A model generated the notes under the pieces. That model saw only the letters and a list, made by a program, of their open reading frames with translations. It was not told the origin of the DNA and made no database searches. From NCBI GenBank assembly GCA_022822745.1, contig JAJEAO010000033.1:1-64000 (forward strand): DNA of 64,000 nt, in the 5' to 3' direction. Below, piece by piece: positions 1 to 11,103 of the stretch (its first letter is position 1; each line of letters opens with the position of its first letter). The position numbers and the translations under genes are program-made. The DNA is from Acidobacteriota bacterium. GTDB taxonomy: Bacteria > Acidobacteriota > Vicinamibacteria > Marinacidobacterales > Marinacidobacteraceae.

Positions 1-3000
1 GCGTGAGCACGATCTTGCCGAGATGACGCCCGTCGCGCATGAACTCGACGGCGGACTCCGCCTCGGCAAGCGGCCAGCGGGAGTGCGCGAGCGGGGTGAG
101 CTCGCCGGCCTGCGTCCGGGCCATCAACGCCCGCAGATGACCGCCCGGCAACGCCGGCTGATCCTGCTTCAACGCATCGAGCTTGATGATGGCGTAGGTC
201 ACGTCCGGCCGACGGGCGCGCATCTCCTCCTCGGTCAGGATGTCGCGCGCCGCCAGCTCGATGAAGGCGCCGCCCTCGGCAAGGCAGGACAGGCTCGCGT
301 CGATGAAGCCTTCGGCGGTGAGACTGTTGAGGATGATGTCCACGCCGGCGCCGCCGGTGACATCGCGGATTTCCTCGCCGTAGGCCGTCGACCGGCTGTC
401 GAAAACGTGCTGTACGCCCAGGTCGCGCAGGTAGCGCTGTTTCGGCGCGCTCGCCGTCGCGAACACCTCGAGCCCCGTCGCCCGCGCCAACTGGATCGCC
501 GCCTGGCCCACGCCCCCGGTCCCGGCGTGGATCAGCACCCGGCTCCCCGGGCGCAGACCCGCGAACTCGAACGCCAGCGCCGCCGTCACGAAGACGCTCG
601 GCAGCGTGGCCAACGCTGGCGCCGACACCCCCGAAGGCGCCGGCGCCACCAGCTCCGTCAGGCTCACCGCGCCCGGGCCGAACGTCCCCGAAGCGAAGCC
701 CACCACCCGGTCCCCCGCGGCGAACTCCCGCACCTCCGATCCGACCTCCACCACCCGCCCGCAGAAGTCGCCCCCCAGCGGCTGCTCCGCGTCCACCACC
801 CGCATCGCAACCAGCACGTCGTGGAAGTTCACCCCCGTCGCCTCGACCGACACCCGGATCTCTCCGCCGCCGAGCGCCCCGCGCGGCGCGTCCTCCACCC
901 GCAGCCGATCGAGCGCGCCCCCCGGATGCGCCGCCAGCCGGTACCCGCCCCCCTCCGGCAGCTCCGCGCGCCTTTCGAGCCGCGTCAGCCGCGCCACCCG
1001 GCGGACACCCCCGCGCCGCGCGATCCGCGTCTCCCGGTCCGGGAACAGCAGCTCGTCCGCCAGCTCCGCGGCCGGGGGAGGGGAGTCCGGGTCCAGGTCG
1101 AGGATCCGGGGGTTCAGATCCCCGTACTCGAGGTCCACCACGCTCCCGAACCCCCAGAGCATCGCCCCCGAGAGGGTTCCGGTCCGCTCCCGATCCACCA
1201 CCTGGCCCCCCCGGCTCACGAACCACGTTCCCGCCGACGGGCGGACTCCGGCGTCCGTCATCCCCTGCACCAGGGAGAGCGCGCTCGATCCCACGAGCTC
1301 CACCTCCCGCTCCAGCTCCCCGGTGGACAGCCCGGAACCGTCGCCCCGGACCGCCGCGAGATGCGCCACCCCGCGGAGCGCGACTTCGTCCGGCAAGGAC
1401 TCGAAGAAGGAACGCCAGGCCTCGCGATTGCCTTCGGCGGGCCCCCGCATCACGGACTGCCCCCGCCCGGAAAGCTCCGCCTCCAGCTCGCCGGCCAGCG
1501 CCCCGCCGGAGGCCGGAGTTCTCTCGCCCGCCAGCACGAAGAGGCCGCGACCGGACACGACCGCCGCCGGTCCCCGCGCGAGGAGCACCGCCTGCTCGCC
1601 GCCGACCTCGATGGACGACACCGCCCCGTACCCCGCGTCTTCAAGCGCCCGCCGCCAGACCTCCGGTTCCGCCAGCGCGTGCTCCGGGCGATACCGGTCC
1701 TCGAAGCGCCACCAGCCCGGCAGCAGCCCGAACGTCAGGTCCAGCCATCCAGCCCCCGGCCTTCCCTCCAGCAGCACCAGCAGGCCCGACGGCGCCAGCA
1801 GGCTCCGGCAGTGCGCCAGCGTCTCCCCCAGATCCCGCGTCGCGTAGAGCACGTTCGCCGCGATCACGAGGTCGTACCCGTGCGCCCGGAAGCCCTGCTC
1901 CCCCGGATCCCGCTCGATGTCCAGCGCCCGGTAGCGGATCTCCCGGCCCGAATCGCGGAACCGCGCCGCCGCCGCCGCGAAGAAGCCCGCCGAGATGTCC
2001 GTGAACTCGTAGTCCGTGCTGCCGGCGGGCAGGGACTCGAGCAGGTGCGCCGTCGTCGTCCCCGTTCCCGCGCCGACCTCCAGAACCCGCAGCCGCCGGT
2101 CCGCGGGCAACCCGGCCACCGCCGACTCCACCGCTCCCGCCAGCGCCCGGTTCGCCGCCCGCATCGTGTCCGATCGCGCATGCAGATCCGCTGCGCCCCG
2201 CTCTTCCCCGAACCGCAACTCCAGCGGGTCCCGGCGCCCCCGCAGCACCTCTCCGAGCACTTCCCCGCAGCGCCGCAGCAGTTCCTCCTCGATGGAACCG
2301 CCCGTCTCGGCCGAAGAACCCATCCCCTCCGGCAGAGATTCCAACGATTCCAACGATTCCAAAGATTCCAACGATTCCTCGCCACCCGCCGTCACCAGCC
2401 AGTCGTCCGCAGGGCCGCGGGCAAGCAGCCCCGCCCCCTCCAGCAGCTCCAGCAACCGGCGGAAGAGACGCCGGTGCTCCCCCGTCACCTTCAGCCGCCG
2501 CCGCAGCGCCTCCGCCTCGAAGCGGTCCCCCCTCCGGCGCTCCCAGCCCAGTTCCTCCAGCGCGAGAAGCGCATACCGGCGCGCCCCCCGCTCCAGCCGC
2601 CGGCGCCGAGCCACCAGATCCTCCTCTTCGACTTCCTCCTCTCCCGAGAGCGCCCGGCCCGCCTCCGCCAGAGCATCCGGCGCCGCCAGGAACTCCGCTC
2701 CCGCGAGCCCCGTCTCCCGGCCCTCGCGCCACTCCACCTCGTAGAGCAGCTCGTCCACTCGCGCGCCCAGGAGCGCCTCCCGAGTCGCCCGCCTCACGAC
2801 GAGTCCCGACACCCCGCCGAGCGCCGCGCCGTCCACCCCGTACAGCTCCAGGTCCGCCGTCCGCGTCCCCCCCGAACCCTCACGAACCCGGGCGCGGCAG
2901 ACCACCCGGTCCGGAAGGGAGCCCCGGAGCGAGAGCTGCTCCCAGCCGATCGGAAGCCAGACGCCGCCCTCCCCGGCGCCCAGCTCCGGAACCCCGAGGA

Positions 3001-6000
3001 GCACCTGGAAACAACCATCCAGCAGCACCGGGTGCGCCGCCAGCCCTGACCCTGACAGTCCCGAACCTGACAGCCCCGAACCTGACAGCCCCGAACCGGT
3101 CAGACCCGACCCCGCCAGTCCCGCAGCCGCGAGATCCGCGGGCAGGGACACCTCCCCGACCGCCTCCCCGGGGCCCGTCCACATCTCCGTCAGCACCCGG
3201 AACGACGCGCCGTACCAGATCCCCGCAGACGCCAGCCGGCGATAGAAGCCCGCCGCGTCCACTTCGGAGAGCCCCGATCGCAACGCCTCCAGCTCCACGC
3301 GCTCCCCGCCAGCAGGCGCCAGTCCCACCCGTTTCCCGCCAGCAGGCGCCAGTCCCACCCGCCTCCCGCCAGCAGGCGCCAGTCCCGTTCCGCCCTCGGC
3401 GTGCCGCACCCATTCCCCCCGCTCTCCCTCGCGGCTCGCCACCTCCCAGCGCTCCTCCGAGCCGAGCGACCACTGCACCGCGGGCGCCGCGCCCTCCGCG
3501 AGCAGCAATGGCCGGTGGAGCTGCACGTCCGTCAGCGTCAGCGACGGCCCCCGCCCCTCGGCCGCGAGCGCTTCCATCGCCTGCGAGGCATAGAGCGCCG
3601 CCGGAACCAGCACCTCCCCGAACACCTGGTGGTCCGCGAGCCAGTCGGGGAACTCTGCCGAGAGCTCCGTCTCGAAGCTCACCTCTCCGCCGGGCGTGTC
3701 CCGCCGCACCCCGAGCAGCGGGTGGCCCGCTCGTTGTCGCCCCGGCGGAATCTGCACCCAGTACCGCTCCCGCTGGAACGGATACGTCGGCAGCGACACC
3801 CGCCGCCGCCGCTCGCCCGCGAAGAGGCCCTCGAACGACACCCCGAGGCCCGCCGCGTATGCCCCCGACACCGCCTCCGGAAAGCCCGTTTCCGGCCCCA
3901 GGCTCGCCACGACCGCCGGGCCGTCCGCGTCGGCGCCGCTCTCCGGCCAGGAAAGCGCGGCCAGGGGACCGAGCACCGCCCGCGGTCCGACCTCGATCAG
4001 CGCCCCCACCCCCAGATCCCGGAGCGCCCCCATTCCCGCCGCGAACCGCACCCGCTCCCGCGCCTGACGCCGCCAGCGCCTCCCGTCCCCCAGCTCTCCG
4101 GCGCCCACTTCCCGACCCGTCAGGTTGCTCACGAGCGCCGTCTCCGGCGCGCTCCAGCGGAGCGACCCCGCGGCCTCCTCCAGCTCCCCGAGCACCGGAT
4201 CCAGGAGCTCGCTGTGGAACGCGTGGCTCGTCTCCAGCTCCTTTGTCCGGACTCCCCGCTCGGCGAGACGCCGAACGAGCGAGCGCACCAGCCGCGACGG
4301 TCCGCTTGCCACGGCGTGCGTCCCGTTCTCCGCCGCGAGCGACAAGCCGGCGCCCTTCACTCCCAGGTTCGTCTTCGCGATCTCCGCCTCGACTTCCTCC
4401 ACCGGCGCGAACACCGCCGCCATCCCGCCTCCCGACGGAAGCGAACCCATCAGCGCCCCTCGCCGCGCCGCGAACGCGAGCCCCTCCTCCAGTTCCAGCG
4501 CTCCCGCCGCCCACGCCGCCCCGATCTCCCCCACGCTGTGCCCCAGCACCGCCGCCGGAGCCACCCCCACGCTCCGCCAGAGTTCCGTCAGACCCGCCGA
4601 GAGCGCGAAGAGCGCCGGCTGCGTCCACTCCGTCCGGTGGAGCAGATCCTCGGAACCCTCCGCCTCGCCGAACATCACCGGGAGCAGCGACTCTCCCCGC
4701 TCCTCCCGGAACGCCGCCTCGCAGCGGTCCAATACCTCCCGGAACACCGGCTCCGCCCGATACAGATCCCGCCCCATCCCCGGCCACTGGCTCCCCTGGC
4801 CGGTGAACAGGAACGCCACTCTCGGCGGCTCCGTCGGGGACGCTTCCCGCGACGGTCCCGAGGACTCCAGCTTCCGGAGCTGCGCCGCGAGCTCGGCCCC
4901 GTCCCGAAAGACCAGTCCCGCCCGCCACGCGAAGTGGCTCCGGCCCACCCCCGCCGTCCACGCCATGTCCGCCAGTTCCTCCGCGCTCCGGGAGGCCGGG
5001 TGTTCCCCCAGCCAGCGCAGGTAGCGGCCGGCGAGTTCGGCGAGCGCGGGGCCGGTGCGGGCGGAGAGGGGGAGCAGGCGCCGAGGCAGGGGAGCGAACT
5101 CCCTTTCCTCCGCCTCCTGGCGAGGGCGCCGGCCGGAGGTCGCCGCTCCCTGAACCGAATGGTCCTCCAGGATCACGTGGGCGTTCGTCCCCGAGTAGCC
5201 GAAGGAACTCACCCCGGCGCGCACCGGCCGGTCCAGCCCCTCCGGCCAGGGCGTCGCCTCCGACGTGACGCGCACCGGAAGCGATGCCCAGTCCAGCCGC
5301 GGGTTCGGCGTCTCGAAGTGCAGGTGCTTCGGGATCACACCCGCCCGCATCGCGAGCAGCACCTTGATCAGTCCCGCGACCCCCGCCGCCGCCTCCAGGT
5401 GCCCGAAGTTCGTCTTTACCGAACCCAGAAGCAGCGGACGCTCGGCCTCGCGGCCCCCCCCGTATGCCGATGCCGCCGCCCGCACCTCGATCGGATCCCC
5501 CAGCGCGGTCCCGGTCCCGTGCGCTTCCAGGTAGTCCACCGAGGACCCCTCGATCCCCGCCCGCCGGAGCGCTTCCCCGATCACCCGCTCCTGCGCCAGG
5601 CCGTTCGGCGCGGTCAGACCCGCGCTCGCCCCGTCCTGGTTCACCGCCGAACCCAGGACCACGCCGAGGATGCGGTCGCCAGCCCGCTCGGCGTCGGCGA
5701 GGCGCTTCAGCACCACGATCCCGCACCCCTCGCCCCGCACGTACCCGTCCGCCGCCGCATCGAACGTCTTGCAGCGGCCGTCCGGGGCCAGCATCCCGGC
5801 CGCCGCGAAGGTCTCCGTCAACCCGCCCCCGAGCACCGCGTTCACCCCTCCCGCGAGCGCCAGGTCCACCTCTCTCCGCTCCAGCGCCGCAACCGCCTGG
5901 TGCACCGCCACCAGCGAGGCCGAGCACGCGGTGTCCACGGCGACCGCCGGCCCCTCGAGCCCCAGCGTGTACGCCACCCGGCCGATCGCCGCGGCAAAAC

Positions 6001-9000
6001 TCGACCCGGTCGAGCGGTAGAGCCCGGGCGCGGCGCGCGCCGCGAGCTCCTCGAAGTCGCGCCCGAACATCCCCGCGTACACCCCGGTCCGACTGCCCGA
6101 CAGGCTCCGCGGAGCGATCCCGGCGTCTTCCAGCGCCTCCCAGCTCACTTCCAGCAGGAGCCGTTGCTGGGGGTCCAGGAGCTCCGCCTCCACCGGCGCG
6201 ATCCGGAAGAAGTCCGCGTCGAAACGGTCCAGCGCCGGCACGTACGCTCCCCATCCTCGGACCCCCTCCACACCCGGCAGCCCTCCGTCGGGGCGTCCCT
6301 CGGTCACCAGGTCCTCGCCCCGGAGCAGCCTGCGACGGAACTCGTCGAGGCCGCCGCCGCCCGGAAAACGGCAGCCCATCCCCACGACAGCCACCGGATC
6401 GGCTACCGGGCCCCGCGGGTGGACGCTCCCCGCGAGCGTGGGTCCGATCGGCGCGGGCGCCGGCTCCGACTCCCCGGTCGGTGCGGGCGCCGGCTCGAAC
6501 TCGGCTGACGGGGCCGGCGTCGGCTCGGACTCCCCAGTCGGTGCGGTCGTCGGCTCGGACTCGGCTGACGGGGCGGCCGTGCGGGCCGCCACATGGGCCG
6601 CGAGCCGTTCCGCCGTCGGATAGGAGAAGACCTCCGCTTCCGAGACCTGAACCGACGCGCCGAGCGCCCGGCTCAGGCGATTTCGCAGCTCGACGACCTG
6701 GAGCGACTCCATCCCGAGCGCCAGGAATCCGGCGTCCGCCGGAGGCGGTTCCTCCAGCCGCAAGAGGCCCTGGACCTCGCGCCGCAGGAACGACTCGATA
6801 CGCCGCGCGCGCTCCCGGACCGGCGCATCGCCAGCCGCGAACGCGTCCCCGGCCCCGTCGCCAGCCGCGAATGCCTCCCCCCCGCGCTCCGCGGGGTCCT
6901 CGTCCGGCTCGTCCACCCAGTACCGGCGCCCCTCGAACGGATACGCCGGGGCCGCCACCCGCCGTCCGCGCCCTTCTCCGAACAGCTCCCGCAGCGGAAC
7001 CGCGATCCCCGACTCCCACGCCCGCGCCAGCGCCTCCGCCGCGCCCGCCTCGGGCGCCTGGGGGCCCACGACCGTCGGAACGAGCAGGGGCCCCGGCATC
7101 CCGTCCGGCCAGGCGCCACTCGCCGTGAGGGACGTCCGTCCCCGCGGCCCGAGGTCCACGAGAACCCGCACCCCCAGATCCGCCAGGGTCCCGACCGCCG
7201 CCGCCAAGCGCACCGAGGTCCGGATCTGTCGCCGCCAGTAGGCGCCGCTGATCTCCTCGGGCTTCGGGATCACCTCCCCGGTCATGCTGCTCACGAACGG
7301 GACCGCTGCTCCCGCAGGCCCTCCCGCCGGGCCCGCCGCCGCCGGGAGCGCCGCACCGGCCGCCTCGATCCCGTCCAGGATCGGGTCCATCAGGTCGCAG
7401 TGCGACGCCTCGCTGATGGAGAGCATCGCCGTCCGCACGCCCTCGGCCGACAGTCGTTCGAGAACTCCCGCCAGCAGCGGCCGGGGGCCGCTGAGCACCT
7501 GGTGGGCGCCGTTGTCGGAAGCCAGCGCGAGACCGTCCGCCCCTTCGCCGCCAAGTTCCGGAACCCGCCGCTCCGCTTCCCCGGCCGTGAGAAACACCGC
7601 TCCCATCGCTCCGCCGGAGCGCACGGACGCCATCAGTCGGCCCCGGCGGATCGCGAACCGCATCCCGTCCTCCAGGCCGATGATTCCCGCTGCCCGGGCC
7701 GCCGCCACCTCCCCGGCGCTATCTCCGAGCACCGCGGCCGGCCGGACGCCGCACCGCTTCCAGAACGCCGCGAGGCCGCACCCGAGCGCATAGAGCGCCG
7801 GCTGCGTCCAGGCCGTCGCGTCCAGGTCGCCGGCAGCGTCCGGCGCGCCGAACATCACCGGCAGCAGGTCTTCTCCGGCCTCCTCCCGAAACACCGCGTT
7901 GCAGCGATCGAACACCTCCCGCACCGCCCGTTCGCTGCGGTAGAGCGTCCGGCCCATCCCCGGCCACTGGCCTCCCTGCCCGGGAAGGACGAAGGCGACC
8001 GCCGGAGAGGGCTCCGCGAGGACGCCTCGCTGGCCTTCCTCGACGGCGGCGAGCCCCTCGAGGAGTTCCGTCTCGTCCCGAAACGTGACGCCCGCCCGAT
8101 GCGGAAGCGCGCTGCGTCCGACGGCGGCCGTCCAGGCCAGGTCCACGAGGCGCGTCTTCGTCCGCTTGCCGATCCAGGTCCGGTAACCGCCCGCGAGGCG
8201 CGAGAGCGCCGCCGGCGACTGCGCCGACAGCGGCAGCACGAGCGCGCCGTCCGAAGGCGCCGTCTCCCCGCCGGTGACCGTTTCCGCCGGAGAGTGCCCC
8301 TCGACGAGAACGTGGGCGTTCGTGCCCGAGAGCCCGAACGAACTGACTCCCGCCCGCCTCCGGCCTCCCCGCTCCGGCCACTCCACCGGCTCTGTCGCCA
8401 CTCGGACCGGGAGTTCGTCCCAGGCGATCCGCGGGTTCGGCTCCTCGAAGCCGATCTGGGCGGGCAGGCGTCCCGCCTCGAGGGCCAGCAACACCTTGAT
8501 CAGGCCCGCGATCCCCGCCGCCGCCTCCAGGTGGCCGATGTTGCCCTTCACCGAGCCCAGAAGCAGCGGATGCGAGGGATCGCGTCCCCGCCCGTACACC
8601 GCGAGCGCCGCCGCGACCTCGATCGGATCCCCGAGCGGCGTCCCCGAGCCGTGGCCCTCCAGGTAGTCCACCTCCGCCGGCGTCCAGCCCGCCCGCGCCA
8701 GGGCCGCTTCGATGAGGCGCTCCTGGGACGGCCCTCGCGGCGCCGTCAGCCCCGAACTCGCGCCGTCCTGATTCACCGCCGAACCCCGGATCACGCCCAG
8801 GATCCGATCTCCCGCCGCCACCGCGTCCCGGAGCCGCTTCAGCACCACGATGCCGCAGCCCTCGCCGCGCACGTATCCCTTCGCGCCCGCGTCCCAGGAA
8901 CGGCACCTCCCGCTCGGGGACAGCATCCCGCCGGCGGCGAAGGTCTCCGTCCGCTCGCCGCTCGCGATCACGTTGACCCCGCCGGCGAGCGCCAGCTCCG

Positions 9001-9991
9001 CGTCGCCGCCGAGCAGCGCCGAGACCGCCTGGTGCACCGCGACGAGAGACGAGGAGCTCGCCGTGTCCACGGCCACCGCCGGCCCCTCCAGGCCCAGGCA
9101 GAAGGCGATCCGGCCGATCGCGGTGCTCGCGCTCGTCCCCGTGACCGCGTACACGCTCCGCGCCAGTTCCGGCGGCGCCAGGTCCCGATACCCGCTCGCG
9201 CCGACGCCGGCGAAGACCCCGGTCCGCGTGCCCCTGAGGGACTCCGGCGCGATCCCGGCGTCCTCCAGGGCGTGCCAGCTCACCTCGAGGAGCAGGCGGT
9301 GCTGCGGATCCATCAGGTGCGCTTCCGCGTCGGGAATCCCGAAAAACGCCGCGTCGAAGCGATCCATGCGCTCCACGAACGCCCCGAAGCGCCGGGGATC
9401 CGGCTTCGGCCGCCGGTCGGCGAACAGCGTCCCCACCCGCCCCGCGCCGGATCCCGGCTCGCCCTCCACCACCGCGTCGCCGCCGGCCCCGAGGAGCGCG
9501 CGGAACCCGTCCAGCCCCTCGCCTCCGGGAAAACGACAGCCCATCCCCACGACGGCCACGCCGTCCGCTGGTTCCGGAGCGCCGATCGGCGGCTGGTCGC
9601 CGGGCGCTCCACGCGCGAGCCGCCGCGCCAGGGCGGACGCGCTCGGATAGTCGAACAGCGCGGTCGGGGAGAGCTGGCGCGACTCGCCGAAGCGCTGGTT
9701 CAGGCGCGTCCGCAACGCCTCCGCCTGCACCGAATCGCCCCCGAGCGCGAAAAAGCCGGCGTCCGGAGGCGCGGGGCGGGGCAGGTCGAGCGCTTGCCCG
9801 ATCTCCTCACGAAGGATCTCCCGCAGGCGGGTCTCGGTCCCGGCCGGTTCGGGGGATGCGGTTCGGGAGGTGGCCGGTTCGGCGGAGGTGGTTCGGGAGG
9901 TGGCCGGTTCAGGAGGGGCCGGACCGTCGGACTCCGGCAGGCCTCGGGTGGGTTCGCGTCCTTTCTGCCGCGCCCTTCGGGAGCGCACCAC
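1..9991 (-). CDS. Modular type I polyketide synthase, ACP-KS(Ser)-AT-ACP-KS-AT-DH-cMT-ER..., C-terminus beyond the window
   Basis: One open frame of about 3,330 codons runs off the left edge with no stop. The upstream in-frame stop is at 9995-9997. A GTG at 9989-9991, 8 nt behind a GGAG, is the best start; no ATG occurs before the first KS. Order by residue: carrier domain (GGDS, Ser87); KS1 from ~145 with DTASSSSL, so Ser312 replaces the catalytic Cys while His447 and His487 remain; AT1 with GDSAG (Ser758) and an EASH motif; ACP2 (GMES, Ser1096); KS2 from ~1200 with Cys1356 (DTACSASL); AT2 with GHSVG (Ser1819) and HAFH, typical of malonyl selectivity; DH with [10 protein letters not shown] (His2121); a SAM methyltransferase (LEVGAGTGT, ~2636); then an enoylreductase (HAGTGGVGQ, ~3163) continuing to the edge. 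A KR and final ACP would be expected beyond it. The product is unknown. The nearby phosphopantetheinyl transferase is the natural activating partner. Confidence 0.95.
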   Translation of the reverse strand, partial: MVRSRRARQKGREPTRGLPESDGPAPPEPATSRTTSAEPATSRTASPEPAGTETRLREILREEIGQALDLPRPAPPDAGFFALGGDSVQAEALRTRLNQRFGESRQLSPTALFDYPSASALARRLARGAPGDQPPIGAPEPADGVAVVGMGCRFPGGEGLDGFRALLGAGGDAVVEGEPGSGAGRVGTLFADRRPKPDPRRFGAFVERMDRFDAAFFGIPDAEAHLMDPQHRLLLEVSWHALEDAGIAPESLRGTRTGVFAGVGASGYRDLAPPELARSVYAVTGTSASTAIGRIAFCLGLEGPAVAVDTASSSSLVAVHQAVSALLGGDAELALAGGVNVIASGERTETFAAGGMLSPSGRCRSWDAGAKGYVRGEGCGIVVLKRLRDAVAAGDRILGVIRGSAVNQDGASSGLTAPRGPSQERLIEAALARAGWTPAEVDYLEGHGSGTPLGDPIEVAAALAVYGRGRDPSHPLLLGSVKGNIGHLEAAAGIAGLIKVLLALEAGRLPAQIGFEEPNPRIAWDELPVRVATEPVEWPERGGRRRAGVSSFGLSGTNAHVLVEGHSPAETVTGGETAPSDGALVLPLSAQSPAALSRLAGGYRTWIGKRTKTRLVDLAWTAAVGRSALPHRAGVTFRDETELLEGLAAVEEGQRGVLAEPSPAVAFVLPGQGGQWPGMGRTLYRSERAVREVFDRCNAVFREEAGEDLLPVMFGAPDAAGDLDATAWTQPALYALGCGLAAFWKRCGVRPAAVLGDSAGEVAAARAAGIIGLEDGMRFAIRRGRLMASVRSGGAMGAVFLTAGEAERRVPELGGEGADGLALASDNGAHQVLSGPRPLLAGVLERLSAEGVRTAMLSISEASHCDLMDPILDGIEAAGAALPAAAGPAGGPAGAAVPFVSSMTGEVIPKPEEISGAYWRRQIRTSVRLAAAVGTLADLGVRVLVDLGPRGRTSLTASGAWPDGMPGPLLVPTVVGPQAPEAGAAEALARAWESGIAVPLRELFGEGRGRRVAAPAYPFEGRRYWVDEPDEDPAERGGEAFAAGDGAGDAFAAGDAPVRERARRIESFLRREVQGLLRLEEPPPADAGFLALGMESLQVVELRNRLSRALGASVQVSEAEVFSYPTAERLAAHVAARTAAPSAESEPTTAPTGESEPTPAPSAEFEPAPAPTGESEPAPAPIGPTLAGSVHPRGPVADPVAVVGMGCRFPGGGGLDEFRRRLLRGEDLVTEGRPDGGLPGVEGVRGWGAYVPALDRFDADFFRIAPVEAELLDPQQRLLLEVSWEALEDAGIAPRSLSGSRTGVYAGMFGRDFEELAARAAPGLYRSTGSSFAAAIGRVAYTLGLEGPAVAVDTACSASLVAVHQAVAALERREVDLALAGGVNAVLGGGLTETFAAAGMLAPDGRCKTFDAAADGYVRGEGCGIVVLKRLADAERAGDRILGVVLGSAVNQDGASAGLTAPNGLAQERVIGEALRRAGIEGSSVDYLEAHGTGTALGDPIEVRAAASAYGGGREAERPLLLGSVKTNFGHLEAAAGVAGLIKVLLAMRAGVIPKHLHFETPNPRLDWASLPVRVTSEATPWPEGLDRPVRAGVSSFGYSGTNAHVILEDHSVQGAATSGRRPRQEAEEREFAPLPRRLLPLSARTGPALAELAGRYLRWLGEHPASRSAEELADMAWTAGVGRSHFAWRAGLVFRDGAELAAQLRKLESSGPSREASPTEPPRVAFLFTGQGSQWPGMGRDLYRAEPVFREVLDRCEAAFREERGESLLPVMFGEAEGSEDLLHRTEWTQPALFALSAGLTELWRSVGVAPAAVLGHSVGEIGAAWAAGALELEEGLAFAARRGALMGSLPSGGGMAAVFAPVEEVEAEIAKTNLGVKGAGLSLAAENGTHAVASGPSRLVRSLVRRLAERGVRTKELETSHAFHSELLDPVLGELEEAAGSLRWSAPETALVSNLTGREVGAGELGDGRRWRRQARERVRFAAGMGALRDLGVGALIEVGPRAVLGPLAALSWPESGADADGPAVVASLGPETGFPEAVSGAYAAGLGVSFEGLFAGERRRRVSLPTYPFQRERYWVQIPPGRQRAGHPLLGVRRDTPGGEVSFETELSAEFPDWLADHQVFGEVLVPAALYASQAMEALAAEGRGPSLTLTDVQLHRPLLLAEGAAPAVQWSLGSEERWEVASREGERGEWVRHAEGGTGLAPAGGRRVGLAPAGGKRVGLAPAGGERVELEALRSGLSEVDAAGFYRRLASAGIWYGASFRVLTEMWTGPGEAVGEVSLPADLAAAGLAGSGLTGSGLSGSGLSGSGLSGSGLAAHPVLLDGCFQVLLGVPELGAGEGGVWLPIGWEQLSLRGSLPDRVVCRARVREGSGGTRTADLELYGVDGAALGGVSGLVVRRATREALLGARVDELLYEVEWREGRETGLAGAEFLAAPDALAEAGRALSGEEEVEEEDLVARRRRLERGARRYALLALEELGWERRRGDRFEAEALRRRLKVTGEHRRLFRRLLELLEGAGLLARGPADDWLVTAGGEESLESLESLESLESLPEGMGSSAETGGSIEEELLRRCGEVLGEVLRGRRDPLELRFGEERGAADLHARSDTMRAANRALAGAVESAVAGLPADRRLRVLEVGAGTGTTTAHLLESLPAGSTDYEFTDISAGFFAAAAARFRDSGREIRYRALDIERDPGEQGFRAHGYDLVIAANVLYATRDLGETLAHCRSLLAPSGLLVLLEGRPGAGWLDLTFGLLPGWWRFEDRYRPEHALAEPEVWRRALEDAGYGAVSSIEVGGEQAVLLARGPAAVVSGRGLFVLAGERTPASGGALAGELEAELSGRGQSVMRGPAEGNREAWRSFFESLPDEVALRGVAHLAAVRGDGSGLSTGELEREVELVGSSALSLVQGMTDAGVRPSAGTWFVSRGGQVVDRERTGTLSGAMLWGFGSVVDLEYGDLNPRILDLDPDSPPPAAELADELLFPDRETRIARRGGVRRVARLTRLERRAELPEGGGYRLAAHPGGALDRLRVEDAPRGALGGGEIRVSVEATGVNFHDVLVAMRVVDAEQPLGGDFCGRVVEVGSEVREFAAGDRVVGFASGTFGPGAVSLTELVAPAPSGVSAPALATLPSVFVTAALAFEFAGLRPGSRVLIHAGTGGVGQAAIQLARATGLEVFATASAPKQRYLRDLGVQHVFDSRSTAYGEEIRDVTGGAGVDIILNSLTAEGFIDASLSCLAEGGAFIELAARDILTEEEMRARRPDVTYAIIKLDALKQDQPALPGGHLRALMARTQAGELTPLAHSRWPLAEAESAVEFMRDGRHLGKIVLT
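2336..2379. repeat. 9-bp tandem repeat inside the PKS gene
   Basis: About five copies of a 9-bp unit of the type gattccaac lie just upstream of the methyltransferase domain. They are in frame and encode a Glu-Ser-Leu tripeptide repeat in an interdomain linker. One copy has a single A substitution. Confidence 0.85.
3051..3110. repeat. 15-bp tandem repeat inside the PKS DH region
   Basis: Three near-identical 15-bp units (cctgacagccccgaa type) and a diverged fourth encode Gly-Ser-Gly-Leu-Ser pentapeptides. They form a flexible insertion between the two halves of the dehydratase. Confidence 0.85.
3305..3386. repeat. 30-bp tandem repeat inside the PKS DH region
   Basis: Two full copies and a shorter third copy of a 30-bp unit (starting ccgccagcaggcgccagtcc) encode a decapeptide GLAPAGGxRV on the minus strand. 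The copies differ at only a few bases, suggesting recent slippage or selection to keep the insertion in frame. Confidence 0.9.
6451..6570. repeat. 30-bp tandem repeat in the ACP2-KS2 linker
   Basis: Four consecutive 30-bp units, alternating two variants, encode a Pro/Ala/Glu/Ser-rich linker of period ten residues between carrier domain 2 and KS2. The exact 30-bp spacing is kept despite point changes. Confidence 0.85.
6828..6887. repeat. 30-bp duplication in the AT1-ACP2 linker
   Basis: Two adjacent 30-bp units sharing tcgccagccgcgaa encode the repeated AFAAGD linker segment before carrier domain 2. Confidence 0.75.
9842..9916. repeat. 30-bp tandem repeat near the PKS N-terminus
   Basis: Two and a half units of 30 bp (starting ggccggttcgg) encode APEPSATRST-like decapeptides in the N-terminal leader ahead of the first carrier domain. 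The period matches the other 30-bp arrays in this gene. Confidence 0.85.
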
Positions 9992-10198
9992 CCGCTACGC
10001 TCCGACCCGGCGCCGCGCCCGCGCCGAAAGAGGCCGCAGGAACGGGACGGTTGAGGCTCCGCGGGCCATGCGGCTCGTCGGATGCCGGGGAACGCGCTTC
10101 ATGAAATCGGAACCGGGAAACCTCGCGTGCGCAGCGCTTTTCGGAGTATGGCACATGGGGCGCCTCTCCTGGCAGCCCCGCGCCGCCGAGCGAAGCGA

Positions 10199-10245
10199 GG
10201 GATCCCGACCGGCTCCGAGAGGGCGCGCGCAGAGCCGGTGATCCC
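10199..10245. other. Long imperfect hairpin between the divergent PKS and metallophosphoesterase genes
   Basis: GGGATC (10199-10204) and ACCGGCTC (10208-10215) pair with GAGCCGGT (10232-10239) and GATCCC (10240-10245). This gives 14 bp with one 3-nt bulge and a 16-nt loop. It lies 25 nt before the metallophosphoesterase ATG. It could be a 5'-UTR structure or an operator; no factor can be named. Confidence 0.4.
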
Positions 10246-10269
10246 GGAATTCCAGCAGAATCTGCGCTC

Positions 10270-11103
10270 ATGCCCTCCCGCTCCAGCCCGCGCCTGTGGG
10301 CGCTGTCGGATGTTCACGTCTCCTTCCCGCCGAACCGCGCGGCGCTCCGCGACCTTCCGGCCCATCCGGACGACTGGCTGATCCTGGCCGGGGACATCAC
10401 CGACGGGGCGCAGCGACTCGACTGGGTGTTCCGGATCCTCGGGGCGAAATTCCGGCAACTCGTCTGGGTTCCCGGGAACCACGAACTGTGGACGCTGCCG
10501 GGCGCCCGGCGGCTGCGCGGCGCCGCCCTCTACGAGCATCTCGTCGAGATCGCGCGCGGCCACGGAGTCCTCACGCCCGAGGATCCGTACCCCGTCTTCG
10601 AACACCGCAGCGGCCCGGTCCTGATCGCGCCGCTGTTCCTCCTCTACGACTACAGCTTCCGCCCGGCGCACGTCGCGCGCGAGCAGGTGGTTCCGTGGGC
10701 GCGGCAGACGGGCAACGTCTGCACCGACGAGATCGTGCTGCGCTCCGACCCGTTCCCGGATCGCGAGTCGTGGTGCGCGGCGCGCTGCGCCGACGCCGAG
10801 GAACGGCTCGGCTCCAGTCCGCCCGAGGTTCCCAAGGTGCTCGTGAATCACTTTCCGCTGGAGCAGGACCACGCGGTTCTGCCGCTCGCCCCGCGCTTCA
10901 CGCCGTGGTGCGGAACCCGGAGGACGAGCGGCTGGCACCGGCGCTTCAACGCCTGCGCGGTGGTGTACGGCCACCTCCACATCCGCGGCATCCGGTGGCT
11001 CGACGGGGTTCCGTTCCAGGAGGTCTCGCTGGGCTATCCGCGTCAATGGGACCAGCGGCGGGGGATGGGCGCCTATCTGCGGGAGGTCGTCGTGGCGCGA
11101 TGA
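10270..11103 (+). CDS. Calcineurin-like metallophosphoesterase
   Basis: The 277-residue protein carries the full metallophosphoesterase motif set in order: LSDVHVS near the N-terminus, LAGDITDG, VPGNHELW, a later VNHFP histidine and VYGHLH at the C-terminus. These supply the dinuclear metal site of the family. There is no signal peptide, so it is probably cytosolic. The physiological substrate cannot be read from sequence. Its TGA overlaps the ATG of the phosphopantetheinyl transferase (ATGA, 11100-11103), so the two are translationally coupled. Confidence 0.9.
   Translation: MPSRSSPRLWALSDVHVSFPPNRAALRDLPAHPDDWLILAGDITDGAQRLDWVFRILGAKFRQLVWVPGNHELWTLPGARRLRGAALYEHLVEIARGHGVLTPEDPYPVFEHRSGPVLIAPLFLLYDYSFRPAHVAREQVVPWARQTGNVCTDEIVLRSDPFPDRESWCAARCADAEERLGSSPPEVPKVLVNHFPLEQDHAVLPLAPRFTPWCGTRRTSGWHRRFNACAVVYGHLHIRGIRWLDGVPFQEVSLGYPRQWDQRRGMGAYLREVVVAR

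Noticed and set aside
23..6508. Long plus-strand open frames (23-3049 and 3401-6508)
   Set aside because: They are antisense shadows of the PKS, rich in Arg/Pro/His, with no domain or ribosome site.
2880..7019. A 1379-codon open frame on the minus strand inside the PKS region
   Set aside because: It is Gly/Arg-rich with no domains. The true PKS is in another minus-strand frame with all catalytic motifs.
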